Below, piece after piece: positions 44,475-59,734 of a stretch of 64,000 bases of DNA. The translations under genes and the position numbers were made by a program. The DNA comes from Cristatella mucedo. Taxonomy: Eukaryota > Bryozoa > Phylactolaemata > Cristatellidae. Position 1 is the stretch's first letter. Each line of letters starts with the position of its first letter. The notes under the pieces were generated by a model. It did no database searches, was not told the DNA's origin, and saw only the letters and a program-made list of their open reading frames with translations. The DNA is taken from NCBI GenBank assembly GCA_009760855.2, contig WPIO01000002.1, positions 11,978,501 to 12,042,500 on the forward strand. The letters are read 5' to 3'.

Positions 44475-45336
44475 TTCTGGTTATGCAATTCAATGCTGAG
44501 TTCAACGCTCTTTCAAGCAGAAAGCCTATGCGAGCTTCGCGCGATTCATCAAATTAGCAGACCCATATTTCCACAGAGCGAGGCATATGCCGTAGTCGGA
44601 AAATTGCTTTCACCTCCAAGGTAGAATTAGTAGGGAAGTTGACACTCATCAGTCCTTCGCCTCGGCGACGGCCAATGGCAATATGGTTTTCGCGAGAAAT
44701 TCTACAACGGTGACTCTAGCGAGACAGAGTGTACCTTTGCGTTGCATTTGTTGAGATCCTCTTGCAATTGCGCAACAGCCCATCTGTCATTTAGCGAAAG
44801 CGTTGGCAATAGCAGAGGCAGTCGGCTCGCTGTAGTAGTCGTAGCGAGAGACAAGAGCCCAAAAGGCTCACGCACTTTGAAGAAGACCAATGCTCTAATC
44901 AGGCTCTAAGGTATGAGCTCATCATTGAGTGTGCTTGCTGCAACCTGAGAGCTTGCTGCGAAGTTTTGCATGCCAACAAACTATGCCTACAAAGTGATCA
45001 GAATAGTGATACACTACTCCCGCCGATTCCATCTAAATAATAATGGCTGCGAACTTGCAATTTGGCATATTGAAACATCAAGTTTAATTTAATCGAAACA
45101 CTAGGCATGGCACCTTTTTTGATTTCGCTTTCTTGTCTATGCATGAGGCTAATGTAATTAACGTTCGGTTTCTTTTTCTCTATTGCAACGAATTGTATAG
45201 CACCTGGATAGATATTTAGTTTAGCTTTGGGCTGCAAAGTGACCTCTTTGTCTGTCCGCTCTGTCTGGTGCTGCACTTTCGTCTCTCTCTCTCTCTCTCT
45301 CTCATTGGTTTTGAAAGTGACTGGTCCACTTTATAC
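44475..45336. other. Unassigned sequence
   Basis: Only a short (CT)n at 45281-45302 stands out. Confidence 0.4.
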
Positions 45337-45598
45337 TAATAAAAGTAATAATACAATTTTTATAGCGCCCTCGGAGAACCCAATCTCTTTCTAGGCACTT
45401 TACATTTGCTGCAAAGGAAGCATGATCGAATGGTTAGTGGTAGCATGCTCAATGATAACAAGCATAATATGGTTAGATGTAAAATGTACAGGGTCGGTAT
45501 GTAAACATGGTTTGTGGCAGCTTGCATAGCGTCAGCACGCATTGGCCCGCAAAGGACGAATCGCATGGACCCACTCAATGTTGCGATTAATAGATGCG
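45337..45598 (-). mobile_element. LINE family A, 3' UTR and terminus
   Basis: Reverse complement matches the terminus and then the longer UTR at 10190-10400 (gcgtgctgac, gattcg.ccttt, cactcaatg in place of the cattta of other copies). Confidence 0.8.
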
Positions 45599-45964
45599 TT
45601 ATGACGAGGACCAGTTATTACCAAGCTGCTCTACATCTCTCCTGCGCTCTACTGCAGTCGACCTGCGCGTATCGAGGCTATCTCATCTGCTATCCTAGCA
45701 TTGCGTGGTCAATGTCGAACGTAATTGTCACGCGTCAGCGAGTAATGGGGCAGTTTGCAAGCGCCTCGCTTGTAGCCCAAGGGCTGCAGCGCGGGAGTCG
45801 CTCGGGTGCTTTTGAAACAATGTGGAGAGCTGAAGGCCGCATGCTGAACCTGTCGTAGCTCCAGAGAGTCGCGAGTGCTTTCGATTGGCGCAGACGGTGC
45901 CGAGAAAGAGAAGAGACACTGCATTCGTGGCCGAAATTCCAAATGAACTGCGCCGCACCAGAGG

Positions 45965-45995
<31 letters not shown>

Positions 45996-46019
45996 TGCGG
46001 TAAATAAGAGATGAATAAA

Positions 46020-47608
46020 GTAGACGCGCCAGCAGAGCAACCGCGCGAGACCTTTCGACGGCGCTGCACGCGGGCACGTGCGTCGCTGCGGCGACATCCA
46101 ATGCGGCGCTTTGGCCGTTCGCTGGGCCGCCGACCTCGTCTTTGACTGAGCCGCACAACCGCCGAAAGCGTACGAGTTTGAGAGCGGACGCGGGCGCGCA
46201 CGCAAGAGAGCTCTCGCTGCGTTTACGGCGCTGGCTTTACGACCGGAGCCGGACCGCGATCGAGGCGTCCCGTGGCTGCCCGACCGCGGGTACGCGACAG
46301 GCGTTCAACGGTGCTCTGGCATTCGCCAGCGGGATACTCGGCCGTCGACTAGGCCAAACGCCGCCTCCCGCGGTGTGCTGCGGCTGCCGCGACCTGCGGC
46401 CTCCGCAGATAGCCGCAAATAGCTCCGCTCGCAGTCGCTGTGGGAAGGCAGCGTCATCGTCCGAGTCATGCATCACCGCGTGGACGGCGAGCCCTCGGCA
46501 GGCTCGCTTCGGGAGGGGGGCGATCGCCGGAGCGCCGGTTCGCGTCGCTCGCAGCGCTGCGCTGCGGCGTGTCTCGCCGCAACTGGCGAATGCAGCGGCG
46601 CGATTCCCTCCGGAACTCGTGGGAACGGTGCACGAGGCGGCCGCCGGAGCGCCAAGGGTTACTCCGTGCCATGTCCACTCTGTGCCCTCTTCGGCACCCG
46701 CTCGATCTGTTTTGCCGCACAGTCCGGAGCGACGGCCGGCCACTCGCGCCGGCAGCGCGATTCGGCCACCGATTAGATTCGGCCGCCGAATCGACGGAGT
46801 CGTTTTACCGCGTTCGATCGGCGGCGTCTAGGCACGTCTGGGCTGCGCGACGCGAGGCACCTTTGAGCGTGCCTCGCGAGGCGACGGACGGACGGCGAGG
46901 CTGCAAGTCAAGCTGCTCAGTCGAGAGCTGCTGCGGGCATAGCTGGACCGACATCGAAGGACGTTCGCTCACGCCCGATAAACAAGGTCTAGAACCGGAT
47001 GCGTGCGCACGCGGCGACAGGCTTTTCTGTACCCCGCGGCGCGATTCGCTTCAATCTTGGACCGAGGGGAGCAGCGCCTGCTTCGCCACCGCCCGAGAGC
47101 TCTACGAGAGCAGCAGCGGTTGCGCCGCCTGGCGCCGCATCCGGTCTGCTGGTGAGACGGCTGCGGTGGCTGCCGCGTTCGTCGGAGTTTCACACGAGAT
47201 GCCGAAACCTGAGGCTGTAAATGACGGCCGCGCGCAGCCGGCCCCGTTCGCCCGCGGGCGAAAGGGGACGGCTTCGCACGGCCGTCGCCGATAGGCTGTC
47301 GCCAACGCGATCGCTCGAGCCGCGCGGCGGAGATTGCCGTCCGCCGGCCCGCGATCCTTCGACGTCACGCCCACCGCCGCCCAGGCGACGCGCCGGCGAG
47401 GCGTCGCACCCTGTCTCCCGCAGCGCTGTTCCGGCCCTAAGAAAGAGCGCGCGACACCATTGGCCGGTCGGCGGAAGAGCGACCGGGCGCTCGGCAGATA
47501 TATTTTATTGCCCCGCGCAGCGCGCTGAAGAGCGCTTGAGACAGGCGAGCGATACGGACATCGGCAGATACAGTTGAGACCGCTGCTCACCTACCCATCC
47601 CGAACGCC
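46020..47608 (+). promoter_or_regulatory. CpG-rich 5' flank and probable promoter of Cdx
   Basis: Very GC- and CpG-rich. An AT-rich island, gatatattttatt at about 47497-47509, is the only TATA-like element and lies about 105 bp before the Cdx ATG, a plausible core promoter. Long open frames here (for example 46142-46831 and 46440-47294) overlap on both strands and look like GC-driven artefacts. Confidence 0.45.
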
Positions 47609-50529
<2,921 letters not shown>

Positions 50530-51835
50530 TCGCGGCGCCAGGAGCACTTGTCTGTAGCATCGCAGAATCCGCCCCAAGGGACGAGGCAGTGCGGCCGCCA
50601 GAGGTCGCTGCAGGGCGAGGGCAGTCGGCGGTCCGCCGAAGGGGCGCTTCGGACGTCCCGTCGCGCCTCGGTTTCAGCCGCCCGAGATGGGCGAAAAAGC
50701 ATCCCGAGGGAGGTAGGCTTGCATGGCTTGCTAGATCCGTTCCCGGAGGTAAACTTGGGCATCTAAGCTCCCAAGTCCTACAAGTTCGGCCACGGCGTCT
50801 CGCGCTCCACGTCGCGGTAGCAAGCGACGCACGCGACGCGGTGCGGATTTTCCACGAAAGCGCAGCCTCGCATTGGAGAAGCTAATCGCACTCGCCGAAG
50901 AGACATCTCCGGGGAGTCGCGCGGCGAGTTGAGCGGGCGCGGTCGCTCGATCGGCGCGCTGCTGCGAGGCACGGCGGGCGGTCCTGGCCTCGGGTTCGGG
51001 CCGGCCGCGGCCTCGAGCAGCGGTTTTATGAATTTATTGCCACCCCCGCCGCGGCTCAATGGCTCTCGAGTTGAGATACAATTTTCTATCAGGCGCAGGC
51101 GACCCGGCGCGGCGCGGCCAGTCGGCGGCGGCGCCGATAAACGCGAGCCACCGAGCCGCCGCCGTGCGGTGCGTCACGCCGCCGCCGCCGCCGTCGACGC
51201 CGCGGCGGCTAGCAGCCGCCCTACCGGTTTCGGCCGGCCAGCTGCCCCAGCAACACTATCTGCTCATCAATGGCTCATTAGCTAGCAAGAAATGCGACGT
51301 ACATTAGCGTTGCCGCTCAGGTGCGGCTTACAAACCGCACACAATCGTCTGCCGACGGCCTGTGAGTCCGCAGATGATCCTGCCTCGGTCGTCTACGGCG
51401 GTCGCGCGAGCCGTCGTCCCCGCCGCCGCCGCCGCCGCCGCCGCCGGCTGACGTTGCGGAAGGCATCAAAGCGAAACGCCGCCGGGCTACGCCCCAGCAG
51501 ATCCTAGGAAACCGAGCCGGCACCGCCGACCGAGAGACTACGGCACGACGCTTTGCCGCCGCTGAAACTGCCGCCGCCGCCGCCGCCGCCGCCGCAGCAG
51601 CGGCCTGACTCAGTCCTCGAGGACCGGACTCTACTGACAGCGCGCAGCACAGCGCCCTCCGTCGGATGGAATTGGCTTCCTCGTCCCATCGCTATCAGCA
51701 GGCTGGAGGTTTAACGACGATTCAATTCGCCGGTCGCGATTGAGAGAGTATTCGGGCTGGCGCTTCGGCTCGTTCGCGTAAGAATGGTGGCCGGGAGCAG
51801 ACAGGTCCTATAATAATAGTAATTATTTTCATTAT
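50530..51835 (+). other. GC-rich 3' flank of Cdx
   Basis: Contains CCG/GCC triplet runs at about 51421-51447 and 51573-51597. I see no canonical AATAAA close to the stop; the nearest candidate polyadenylation signal is ATTAAA at about 51834. No other exon recognised. Confidence 0.4.
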
Positions 51836-52148
51836 TAAATGTCTCCTGTACAGCCCTTAGCGGGACTAAATCTCAACTCGATCTCTTTGCAATTTGCTGC
51901 GAGCGAAGCGTTAGCCGAAGGGCCGATGGCGTGCACGGCGTCGTCACGCACGAACGAGCAAGCAAAAGCAGCGCAGCACGTTGCTAGTACCGATGTGCCG
52001 AACCTCTCAAGAACACACCGAGAGTTGCCAGCGGTTAGTACGACTACGGGCGCGATCGATGCGCATTTAATCACGGCCTCGTGTATGCTGGTGGGGCTGG
52101 CGGGAGGGGGGACAGACGACCTTGCTCCCTGCGGCAGCCGAAAACCAA

Positions 52149-52445
52149 TGCAATGTAATGTGTATCTCCTTCTGTAACTCCACAAAGTCATGAAGACCGT
52201 GTGGGTGTTACGCCGGAGAGTTTTGTATAGCGCACTCACAGCCTAAGCGGCTTTCGGTATGCATTCGGTAGCCAGCAGACTTCGTCTCACGCAACAAAGA
52301 GAAAGTGGAAAGCATAGCAGGGTCAGGAGAGCAGTCGAGGAGGTAGTGAGTAGCATGAAAGTAGCAGCTCAGGACCGCTGAATAGGATGAGCCATACTCG
52401 GCAGCAGGAGAGTAGTTGTCGCTGCGTATGAAAGCTATGCGGAAC
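52149..52445 (-). mobile_element. LINE family B, 3' end
   Basis: Starts atgtaatgtgtatctcc and carries gcgcactcacagcctaagcg and gccagcagacttcgtctcac, the family-B UTR reversed. Confidence 0.82.
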
Positions 52446-53086
52446 GCACGGATGCGTCTTTAGTTGAGACTTTCATTATGCGAAATCCTTGCAAGTGGAG
52501 ACAGAAGCCGAAGTGAGTTTCGGACCTTTGGTGCGTGCGAACTGAATGCCAGGATCGCTAAAAAGGAACACTCTTTTTAGCGCTAGAAGCGGCTAGACGA
52601 CTGGACGCCTCCGACTGGAGATGTCACGTGCGAGAGCACGTGACTGGAGGAGCGAGGCGCCGGCGAAGTGAGCAGGTCGGACGGGAAGGCTTGCGCGAGC
52701 GAGTGCAGCTACCTGTTAGCCAGGCGTTCGGGTAACTCTGTCCAAGTCCAAGACTCGAGGCTTGGACTTGGGGGCTCTGCGGAGATCGCACAGTGGTGGT
52801 ACTTTGCGACAGCTGAGGCGTATCACTTTCTCCGAGGCGTGAATGAGACATTTGTCCTTGACGCTTTCTGCATTCGAGCATGCTCGTTGCTCGAATTCAG
52901 GGCGAACGAATGGAAATGACGAGCCGAATGAACGGGATCGTCTAACGTCTATGCCGCTTACCCGATTTTTGCCTGGTCTTCGCCCGCTGCGGTTCGATCG
53001 GTAACTGTGGCGTGCGATTCGCTTCGTCTTTTTTTGGCGAAATTGAATTTCACAGCCGGAGACGTACTCCTATCTTTCTCGTCGTC
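52446..53086. other. Unassigned sequence
   Basis: Short inverted segment ccaagtccaagactcgagg...cttggacttgg near 52742-52771; nothing codable recognised. Confidence 0.4.
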
Positions 53087-53440
<354 letters not shown>

Positions 53441-53861
53441 CACACCATCTCTCACTAAAATATCTTTATTCGATCTCAGTCAGATAAAAATGTCTGTTAA
53501 ATTTAAGCTTTTATTTAGTCCGACAGTATTAAATGTTGCCACAATGCGTGAACCAGCGTGGTCGGTATAACACATGACCGACATCCTAGATAAACCAGTG
53601 CTGCTTATTCGTGAGATCGTCTGCTTTGATCTACGGTTCTGACTTGTGACGTCACTCACTGCTCTTAAAGTGCTGCTGCCAAGGTCTCCGCCTCAGTAAG
53701 TTAAAGAAGCAAACACGAAGTGACACCGGAATCTACAATCAGCGAATGGTACGGCTAGCTTTTGTGCTGTTCCCACGGATGGCACAGAAGGATGAGGTCT
53801 TCAGAAGAAAGCCAAAGAGTTGACCAATATCATTTGGTAATGCTTTCTGTAAGGCATCTGT

Positions 53862-53932
53862 GAAGTACCTACGCGTGATTCAGTTATCCGAGGGAGCTAT
53901 ATAAATGTACTACTTTTTGTTATCATTGACGG
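53862..53932 (+). mobile_element. LINE family A, degraded 3' terminus
   Basis: gtacctacgcgtgattcagtt, then gagggagctatataaatg and a TTATCATT tail. Confidence 0.6.
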
Positions 53933-54537
53933 CTTCTTCTTTCACTAGCTACGGTGCGGTTTGCAGGCGGCGGTGGACAGTGTTCTGCTTCCTCCGACTA
54001 AGTTCTCTCTGCGGCGTACGGGGCCTCTGTGTAGAACAGACAGCTTTGGGAGACGCCACTTAAGTTTGCTGCTAAACTACTAAGCAGTCGATTGCCAAAC
54101 TACCGAGTTATTCTTCTGCTGCTACTAACCTCTACAGGTAGTCAGTGCTAAGCTCTGTGCATGCGCTGCCCGATGCGCTCACGGCACTCAGGGCCAGAGC
54201 GACCTCCGCCTCCTCCTCCTCCGGCACAACTCGCTATATATAGATAACAAGCCCGAGGAGCGAGCGAGCTTCGCCGGACGACGGCATTGGCCGGATGTGC
54301 GCCCCGCAATGCGACGTCTGACTGGACGTAGAGGCTACGACGCGGGCTTTTAGCTACTCTTACTGGCAGGTGCACCGCCCCCCCCCCCGCCGCCGCCGCC
54401 GCCTATCGCGATCTCCCCAAGCCATGTGGCCAGTGCTCCCATAGAGCGACATTCGGTCAGCTCCTTCCTGCACGTACTCGCTGCTCTCAGCCCCCGGAAA
54501 CTAGAGTTTCATCTTCATCCGGCGTCAGCGAAACTGT

Positions 54538-54660
54538 CAATAATAATGATACATTTATATCACACCCTCTTGGGACCGAATCTGTTCCTAGACACTAAAC
54601 AGATGCAGCATAGAAAGCATTACCGAATGATTGGTGGTAACATAGACGCGCCTATCGAGG
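54538..54660 (-). mobile_element. LINE family A, degraded 3' end
   Basis: aataataatgatacatttata, then ttcctagacactaaacagatg and cgaatgattggtggtaacat correspond to the reversed family-A terminus. Confidence 0.6.
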
Positions 54661-55185
54661 CGTAGCGTGGGTGTGGGTGGGTGGGGGACGGAAGTCCTCG
54701 GGCGCTAGGCCGCAGGGGGCGCCTAAAGCAAAATATATTGCGCATATTCTTTTAGAAACTTTCTCATGTGAGGATACCAATCGTGACTCCAAGCAAGCCC
54801 TTGTTTCAATAGACTTTATTACCGGCTGAGCTGGCTGAGCATTTTTGCACAATTAGACCAAGCTGTAGCCCGACGATTCTGGCGCACGCACGCACGCGAC
54901 GACACGGAAATGCCGATGGGGGCGTCAAACACCTTTTATTTGGCCGGCTCTCTCAGAGCAACGAGCACGTAGCCGTTCACCCCACCATTCGCGTTCCAAC
55001 TGCCCTTCCCGTCCACAAGTCTCACCCTGCGCAGCTAAAGGCGGGCTGCGTCGCGTCAAGAGCGAGTCCGGCCTGCTTCGCCGCGTCAAGGGCGAGCCAG
55101 CGTACCGTGGCTCAGCACCCATATGAGCAGCGTTTCGCCTAGTTATTTGCGATAGTGACTACTGGGTGGCTTTTGATATGGCTAC

Positions 55186-55272
55186 TATATAAAACTTGCG
55201 CCCGACCGCAGTCGTTCTCCTTGAGCAACGGTCTGCCGGTCGGCGAGTCTAGCGCTGAGCGTGAGCAGCCGG
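55186..55272 (+). promoter_or_regulatory. Candidate TATA promoter with a non-coding first exon
   Basis: TATATAAAA at about 55187-55195, an initiator-like CAGTCG about 25 bp downstream and, after a GC-rich stretch, a donor-like gtaagc at 55272. It points toward the transposase relic starting about 230 bp later and may have served it. Confidence 0.35.
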
Positions 55273-55504
55273 TAAGCTAGTCGGCTGGAAGTCACCCGTA
55301 AATAATATTAGCAACCTAAAGTCTTATCAATCCTCCGTTTGCCCGTCATTCGGCAGCCACATTGAACTCGGTTGGTACTGTTAGTATCTGTAGTTGCTGT
55401 TCGTTTCAAGCCTGTTTCAGAATTGAGAAGGTCCGTTTGCTGGAAAAGATGTCGAGCCATGAGCACAGCCTGGTTCTAAAGGCAAATTGCTAATGGGCTT
55501 GAAG

Positions 55505-56790
55505 TTAGCAAGACCCGGCTGGTCTACTTTCCCTCACAACAGTCGGCATATTGCTTTCGTTGTTTGCCCTTCCTAATGTCCACCCAAAATTCCCGATCGT
55601 CACTTGCATTGGCAAAAGGATATAGCCAGTGGAGGAATCCTGAAAAATAATTTCCCACGAAAACAGCTCTTCTCACCGTCAGGCTTTCACCACATGGAAA
55701 GCAGCACAGACAAGACCGCTCATTGGAAGTGAAGTAGACAGACACTGCTGTTGATGCAGAACCCTTATCGGAAAAACAACGATGGCGAGAGGTCCTTACG
55801 AGAGCTCTTAGCTGCATCGAGTTCTTGGCTCCTCAAAACCTAGCATTGCGTGGTCACCAAGAGAGTGTTGGCCTGACTGTTGAGAACAACTTTGTAAACT
55901 TCTTCGGTAATTCTGTATCCCCCTCAGTGCTCGGTGCGATCCTCTTCTACAGTCACACGTGGACCACGCCAGAAAGAATCCAGTCAGTCTCCTATCTGTC
56001 TCCTCAAACCCAAAACGAGTTCCTTAGTAGACTTGCATTCACAGGCAGAAACAAGCTACTCTGCAACATATGGCGAAACAAGTACTGTGGAATTCTGTCT
56101 GACTCAACTCTTGATTTTGCACACCGTGAGCAGATGTCTGAGATCAATAAATATGTCGATGTTAATTTTACCCACAAAACAGTCATCATCGCGGAGTCTT
56201 TCCTGGGATTTCCTCAAATCTACGCCTAAGATGCTGCAGCCAGTGAGGGTCTCATCTTGGACAAACTCGAAACTGACAAAATGGCCTTGCAAGATTGCAG
56301 GTCGTAGTGCTACGAAAACGCAGCGGTCTAGTCATGTCTGGCCACTTTGTATGCGTCCAAAAGAGAATGCTGTCCAGAAATGAGAAGGCAGTTTTTTAAT
56401 TGTGATAACAGCTTGAACCCGGCAAGAGTTCATGCTGCAAGTCGAGATTCCGTTGTCATTACCTTTTTGGAACAGTAGAGAACACCTACTAATTCTTTTC
56501 AAGATCCACTCTGAGGTGGGAAGAACTGAAGAAAGTCTTAGCCATTACTGTCAAACGTGACTCTGAAACAAGATGAAGTGCAAGAGTGGAGGCTGTTAAA
56601 GCTATATATGATGGACTGGACAGCATTGTGGGTCCTTTTGAGAAACTGTCTGGGGAAACTAGTGGAACACTTGAAACAAGACGGGAAGCTGGCAGTCTCA
56701 TCCATTATATTTTGAACTTTTAATTTTCGGCTCTGTTGCCATTTTGGTACTGAATTTTAAGGAAGCTTGACCCGTTCAGAAAAGACTGCA
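55505..56790 (+). pseudogene. Relic of a ZMYM1/hAT-like transposase-derived gene (TTF and DUF4371 type)
   Basis: Successive plus-strand frames give APQNLALRGHQESVG, then SYLSPQTQNEFLSRL, KYCGILSDSTLDFAHREQMS, FLGFPQ, LETDKMALQDCRS, and FFSRSTLRWEELKKVLAITV and VKRDSETRW. This order is that of ZMYM1-like proteins, which carry a TTF zinc finger and a hAT-type DUF4371 transposase core. The longest intact piece is 55825-56229 (134 residues). The frame shifts near 55820 and 56230, with stops afterwards, so it is not functional as it stands. The minus-strand open frames here are shadows. Confidence 0.8.
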
Positions 56791-56827
56791 AGATTACAAG
56801 AACCAGCAATGTCTAGATGTTGGAGTC

Positions 56828-57341
56828 AAGGTAGCTATCACAGCTTTAAATTTGGTGAATATCTCTGGCTTGAACGTGGCAAACTGGTCAATACAGCTTG
56901 AAAGTCAATATCTTCCAGTGTTTCATTATCTATGCTTGACAAGACCAGATCAGAGAGAAAAACAACTCTCAAATTAGGAAACGCATCTTCTCCGTAACTG
57001 ACAACTAAAGACATTGAGTTTTAGGTGGTCTTTGGTGCCGAGTCGTAACATTATTCAGACGTTGATGGAACAGAGCTGTACAACGAAATCTGTGACTGTC
57101 AAATGCTTCTTGCTAAATGCCACGACTCAGCACCAAAGACCCTCTGAAACTCAATGTCTTTAATTGTCAGTTACGGAGAAGATGCATTTCCTAATTTTGA
57201 GAGTTATTTTTCTCTCTGATCTGGCCTTGTTAAGTATAGATAACGAAACACTGGAAGATATTGACTTTCAAGCTGTATTGACTAGTTTGCCACGTTCAAG
57301 CCAGAAATATTCACCAAATTTAAAGCTGTGATAGCTGCCTT
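56828..57341. repeat. Long palindrome, about 220-bp arms, 75-bp loop
   Basis: Left arm 56828-57046 and right arm 57122-57341 are near-perfect reverse complements: the left begins aaggtagctatcacagct and the right ends agctgtgatagctgcctt. Loop 57047-57121. Confidence 0.92.
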
Positions 57342-57466
57342 GTGCCTGTACTACAATCAATGACTTCTCGACTCCATGTGCCTGCTAGCAAATGTATTTT
57401 GCATTTTACCTGTTTCTCAGTTATTTGGCAGCAATTTTTGAAAAAGGGAGGGGCACCATTTGTGAC

Positions 57467-57486
57467 TTGTCCTCCCCCCCCCCCCC
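57467..57486 (+). repeat. Poly-C tract
   Basis: A run of about 13 C after CCTCC; likely unstable on sequencing. Confidence 0.9.
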
Positions 57487-57541
57487 GGCGCCGAAAGGTC
57501 TCACTAAGCCTCTGCACGCCTACAAAGAATTAGCTCTTTCC

Positions 57542-58189
57542 GACTGACGGAATTCCTTTTTTAAGACAATCTATTGATTTTTTCTGGTGCCATTCAAATA
57601 AGATCTCGTTGGTCAAACGTAGAAAGATATCTTAATTAAGTTTGACTAAGTTTGCCGACTGTTTCTCACGTTTTCAAGGACGCTTTGATCAACTCCCTCA
57701 GCCTTTCGTTTCCTTTCTGTGCCCAATACCATTACTTAGCAGTAACTTTGAGAGTCCGCCTGCTAAAGCTTTGGACTTCGGTCGATGACGTCACTGAGCT
57801 CAGCTCTGTGGATCTGGTCGAAACAGAAGATTTGCTCTCATCGAGAGGGTCACTGCGACCTGCCCTCTCAGCAACGCAATCCTGCAACTGGACAGGCTCC
57901 CGTACGGTCCTTGTGCACATGCGCCCATATTGTCGGAGAAGCCGAACTGACGGAGAGCTTGGTGGCAGATTAGAGAGCTGTGTCTGAAGAGCCTACAGCT
58001 GGCAGTGCCGACTCCAGAATAAAAAACCGGCGAAGCAATGATAAGCGCGCATCAGCGGGCAATCTATTTTACTCCATCGTGGCGAGTGCGTTGTCAATAA
58101 ACGACTAAATATGGACTTTGCAGCAGTGCTGCGGCCGATAGCAAAGATATCGTGCGAGGTATGAGACACTATCAGTGGTGAGAGAATAG
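57542..58189. other. Unassigned sequence
   Basis: An open frame at 57652-57987 (111 codons) has no domain I know; an overlapping minus-strand frame of equal quality argues against coding. Confidence 0.35.
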
Positions 58190-58245
58190 ATTGAGAGAGA
58201 AATAGAGAGAGAGAGAGAGAAAGAGAGAGAGACGGACAGAGAGGG
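58190..58245 (+). repeat. GA-rich microsatellite
   Basis: GAGA with GAAA and GACA interruptions. Confidence 0.9.
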
Positions 58246-58783
58246 TGTAAGAAATAAAAAAGAGAACCAGAGAGAGCTCGCGAAAGAATTAAAGCTCGTT
58301 AGTTTGCAGCCGCGAATGTGACTCATGTTTACAATTGAACGTTTCTGAGTGAGTTTAAGCTCAGATCGGATTGCAAATCCCGGTTGCTACCAATGTTCGC
58401 GTTAATAGCCACAGCAGAGTTTTCATAAGGTGAGCGATAAGAAGCGTTAGCAATAAGGTGGGCATCAGCCACTAAAATTAGTGTAATGTCCTCTTAGAAA
58501 GCACACTGGGTGTACGGCATGGCAGCTTGAGCGCGCGACGTGTGGCCCTTCATCTGCGATATGATTGGTTACCTTGGCAGGGTCAGTCTGACCCTCACTC
58601 TTGGTTTAATACAAGCCACTCAGCCCCAGTCGCAGCACCGTACGGAATTGTAATAAAACTAAGATGGCCGCACAAGCTTTGTGGCGTCTCACCGCCGTCC
58701 CTATTGGCCGCAGCCGCCGTCGCTGCTCCTCGTGCGAGCGTGCGATGCTGCCGCGCCATGCGAGCGTTTCTCGTGCTTGAAGC

Positions 58784-58820
58784 GTAGCAAAGAGCTGCTG
58801 ATTCAGCAGCTCTTTGCTAC
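58784..58820. repeat. Perfect 37-bp palindrome with a one-base centre
   Basis: gtagcaaagagctgctga and tcagcagctctttgctac flank a single T. The 18-bp arms match completely. Confidence 0.95.
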
Positions 58821-58904
58821 ACTTTAAGGTAGCTATCACATACTCTCACTTTTTTTGAAGGCAGGAGAGCTTTTGCGTATTTTATCTCGCTTGCAGTTGA
58901 CAAC

Positions 58905-59000
58905 AACGAATTGCCTCCGCACGACTCGAGCCCACGACACAAGTCGTGGACTGCAGAGCAGTATCGCTTGACTAAGACAATGCACCGTAGCGTGCAGGCC
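58905..59000 (-). mobile_element. Possible third tRNA-like SINE head
   Basis: The reverse strand shows an A-box-like ttgtcttagtcaagcgat and a B-box-like gtgggctcgagtcgtgc at tRNA-like distance. No second copy was found. Confidence 0.35.
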
Positions 59001-59353
59001 CGCTTGATGGGGGAGGGCGCATAGCTCGTTAACCGCTACGCGGGCTGAACGAACTGGCATCGCTTACGTTAAGCGATCTGCTGCGAACGCACTGTGCAGG
59101 TTTTTTCGCCCTAAAGTGGAAGCGCAAAAAAAATAAATGTTAGAGCAAGCGAAGAAGATGCCAGGTCAATTCACTTCCGATCCGGGACCATCTGCACTGC
59201 ATTCGCTGTCGCCGAGTTGTCGGCCGTCGAGCGTGGCGCCCGCTCGCTGTGCTGCGTTCGATCACTCGCTGAACCGAACGCTTGCGAACGCGAGGCCGCC
59301 TCGCGCAGCGCGTTTCAGCGCTCGCAACGAGCGCTCTCGGTCTCGGCAATCCC

Positions 59354-59452
59354 CCTCTCTCCCTCCCTACCTCTCTCCTTCCCTCCCTCTCTCCCGCCCT
59401 CAGTCCCTACCTCCCTCCTTACCTTCCTCCTTACCTCCCTCTCTACCGCAGA
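59354..59452 (+). repeat. (CCCT)n-like pyrimidine tract
   Basis: CCTC, CCCT and ACCT repeats; open frames over it are artefacts. Confidence 0.9.
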
Positions 59453-59571
59453 ACGCAAGTAAGACTGCCAGTGACCACGTCGAGCCCAGGTTCTCCATGC
59501 TTTAGGTTTGACGGTGAAGTTCCTCGAGTTTTTAGCCAGAGAATCTTCAGTGTACGTTGTGAGCCGTGATG

Positions 59572-59734
59572 GCACACTAGGTAAGGCGGTCGCTATTCAC
59601 GACCTCGGTTCCGAGGTCGAGGGTTCAATTTTTCTGCGGCGGGCGATCCTTTATCGCCGCCGCAAGCGGTGGTGATATCAGTAAAACAGTTTCTGTCGCT
59701 GTGCACAAAGAGGCTGTTCAAATCAGCTAGTATT
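59572..59734 (+). mobile_element. tRNA-derived SINE, family 1
   Basis: tggcacactaggtaaggcgg (A box), gtcgagggttcaattt (B box), then caagcggtggtgatatcagt and aaagaggctgttcaaatcag. Confidence 0.8.

Noticed and set aside
46440-47294. 284-codon open frame in the GC-rich flank of Cdx, and its overlapping neighbours
   Set aside because: Arg/Ala/Ser-rich, open in several frames on both strands, with no domain, as expected from high GC with few stop codons.
55524-55817. Minus-strand 97-codon Cys-rich open frame
   Set aside because: Plus-strand frames match the zinc-finger side of ZMYM1-like proteins, so the minus frame is a shadow.
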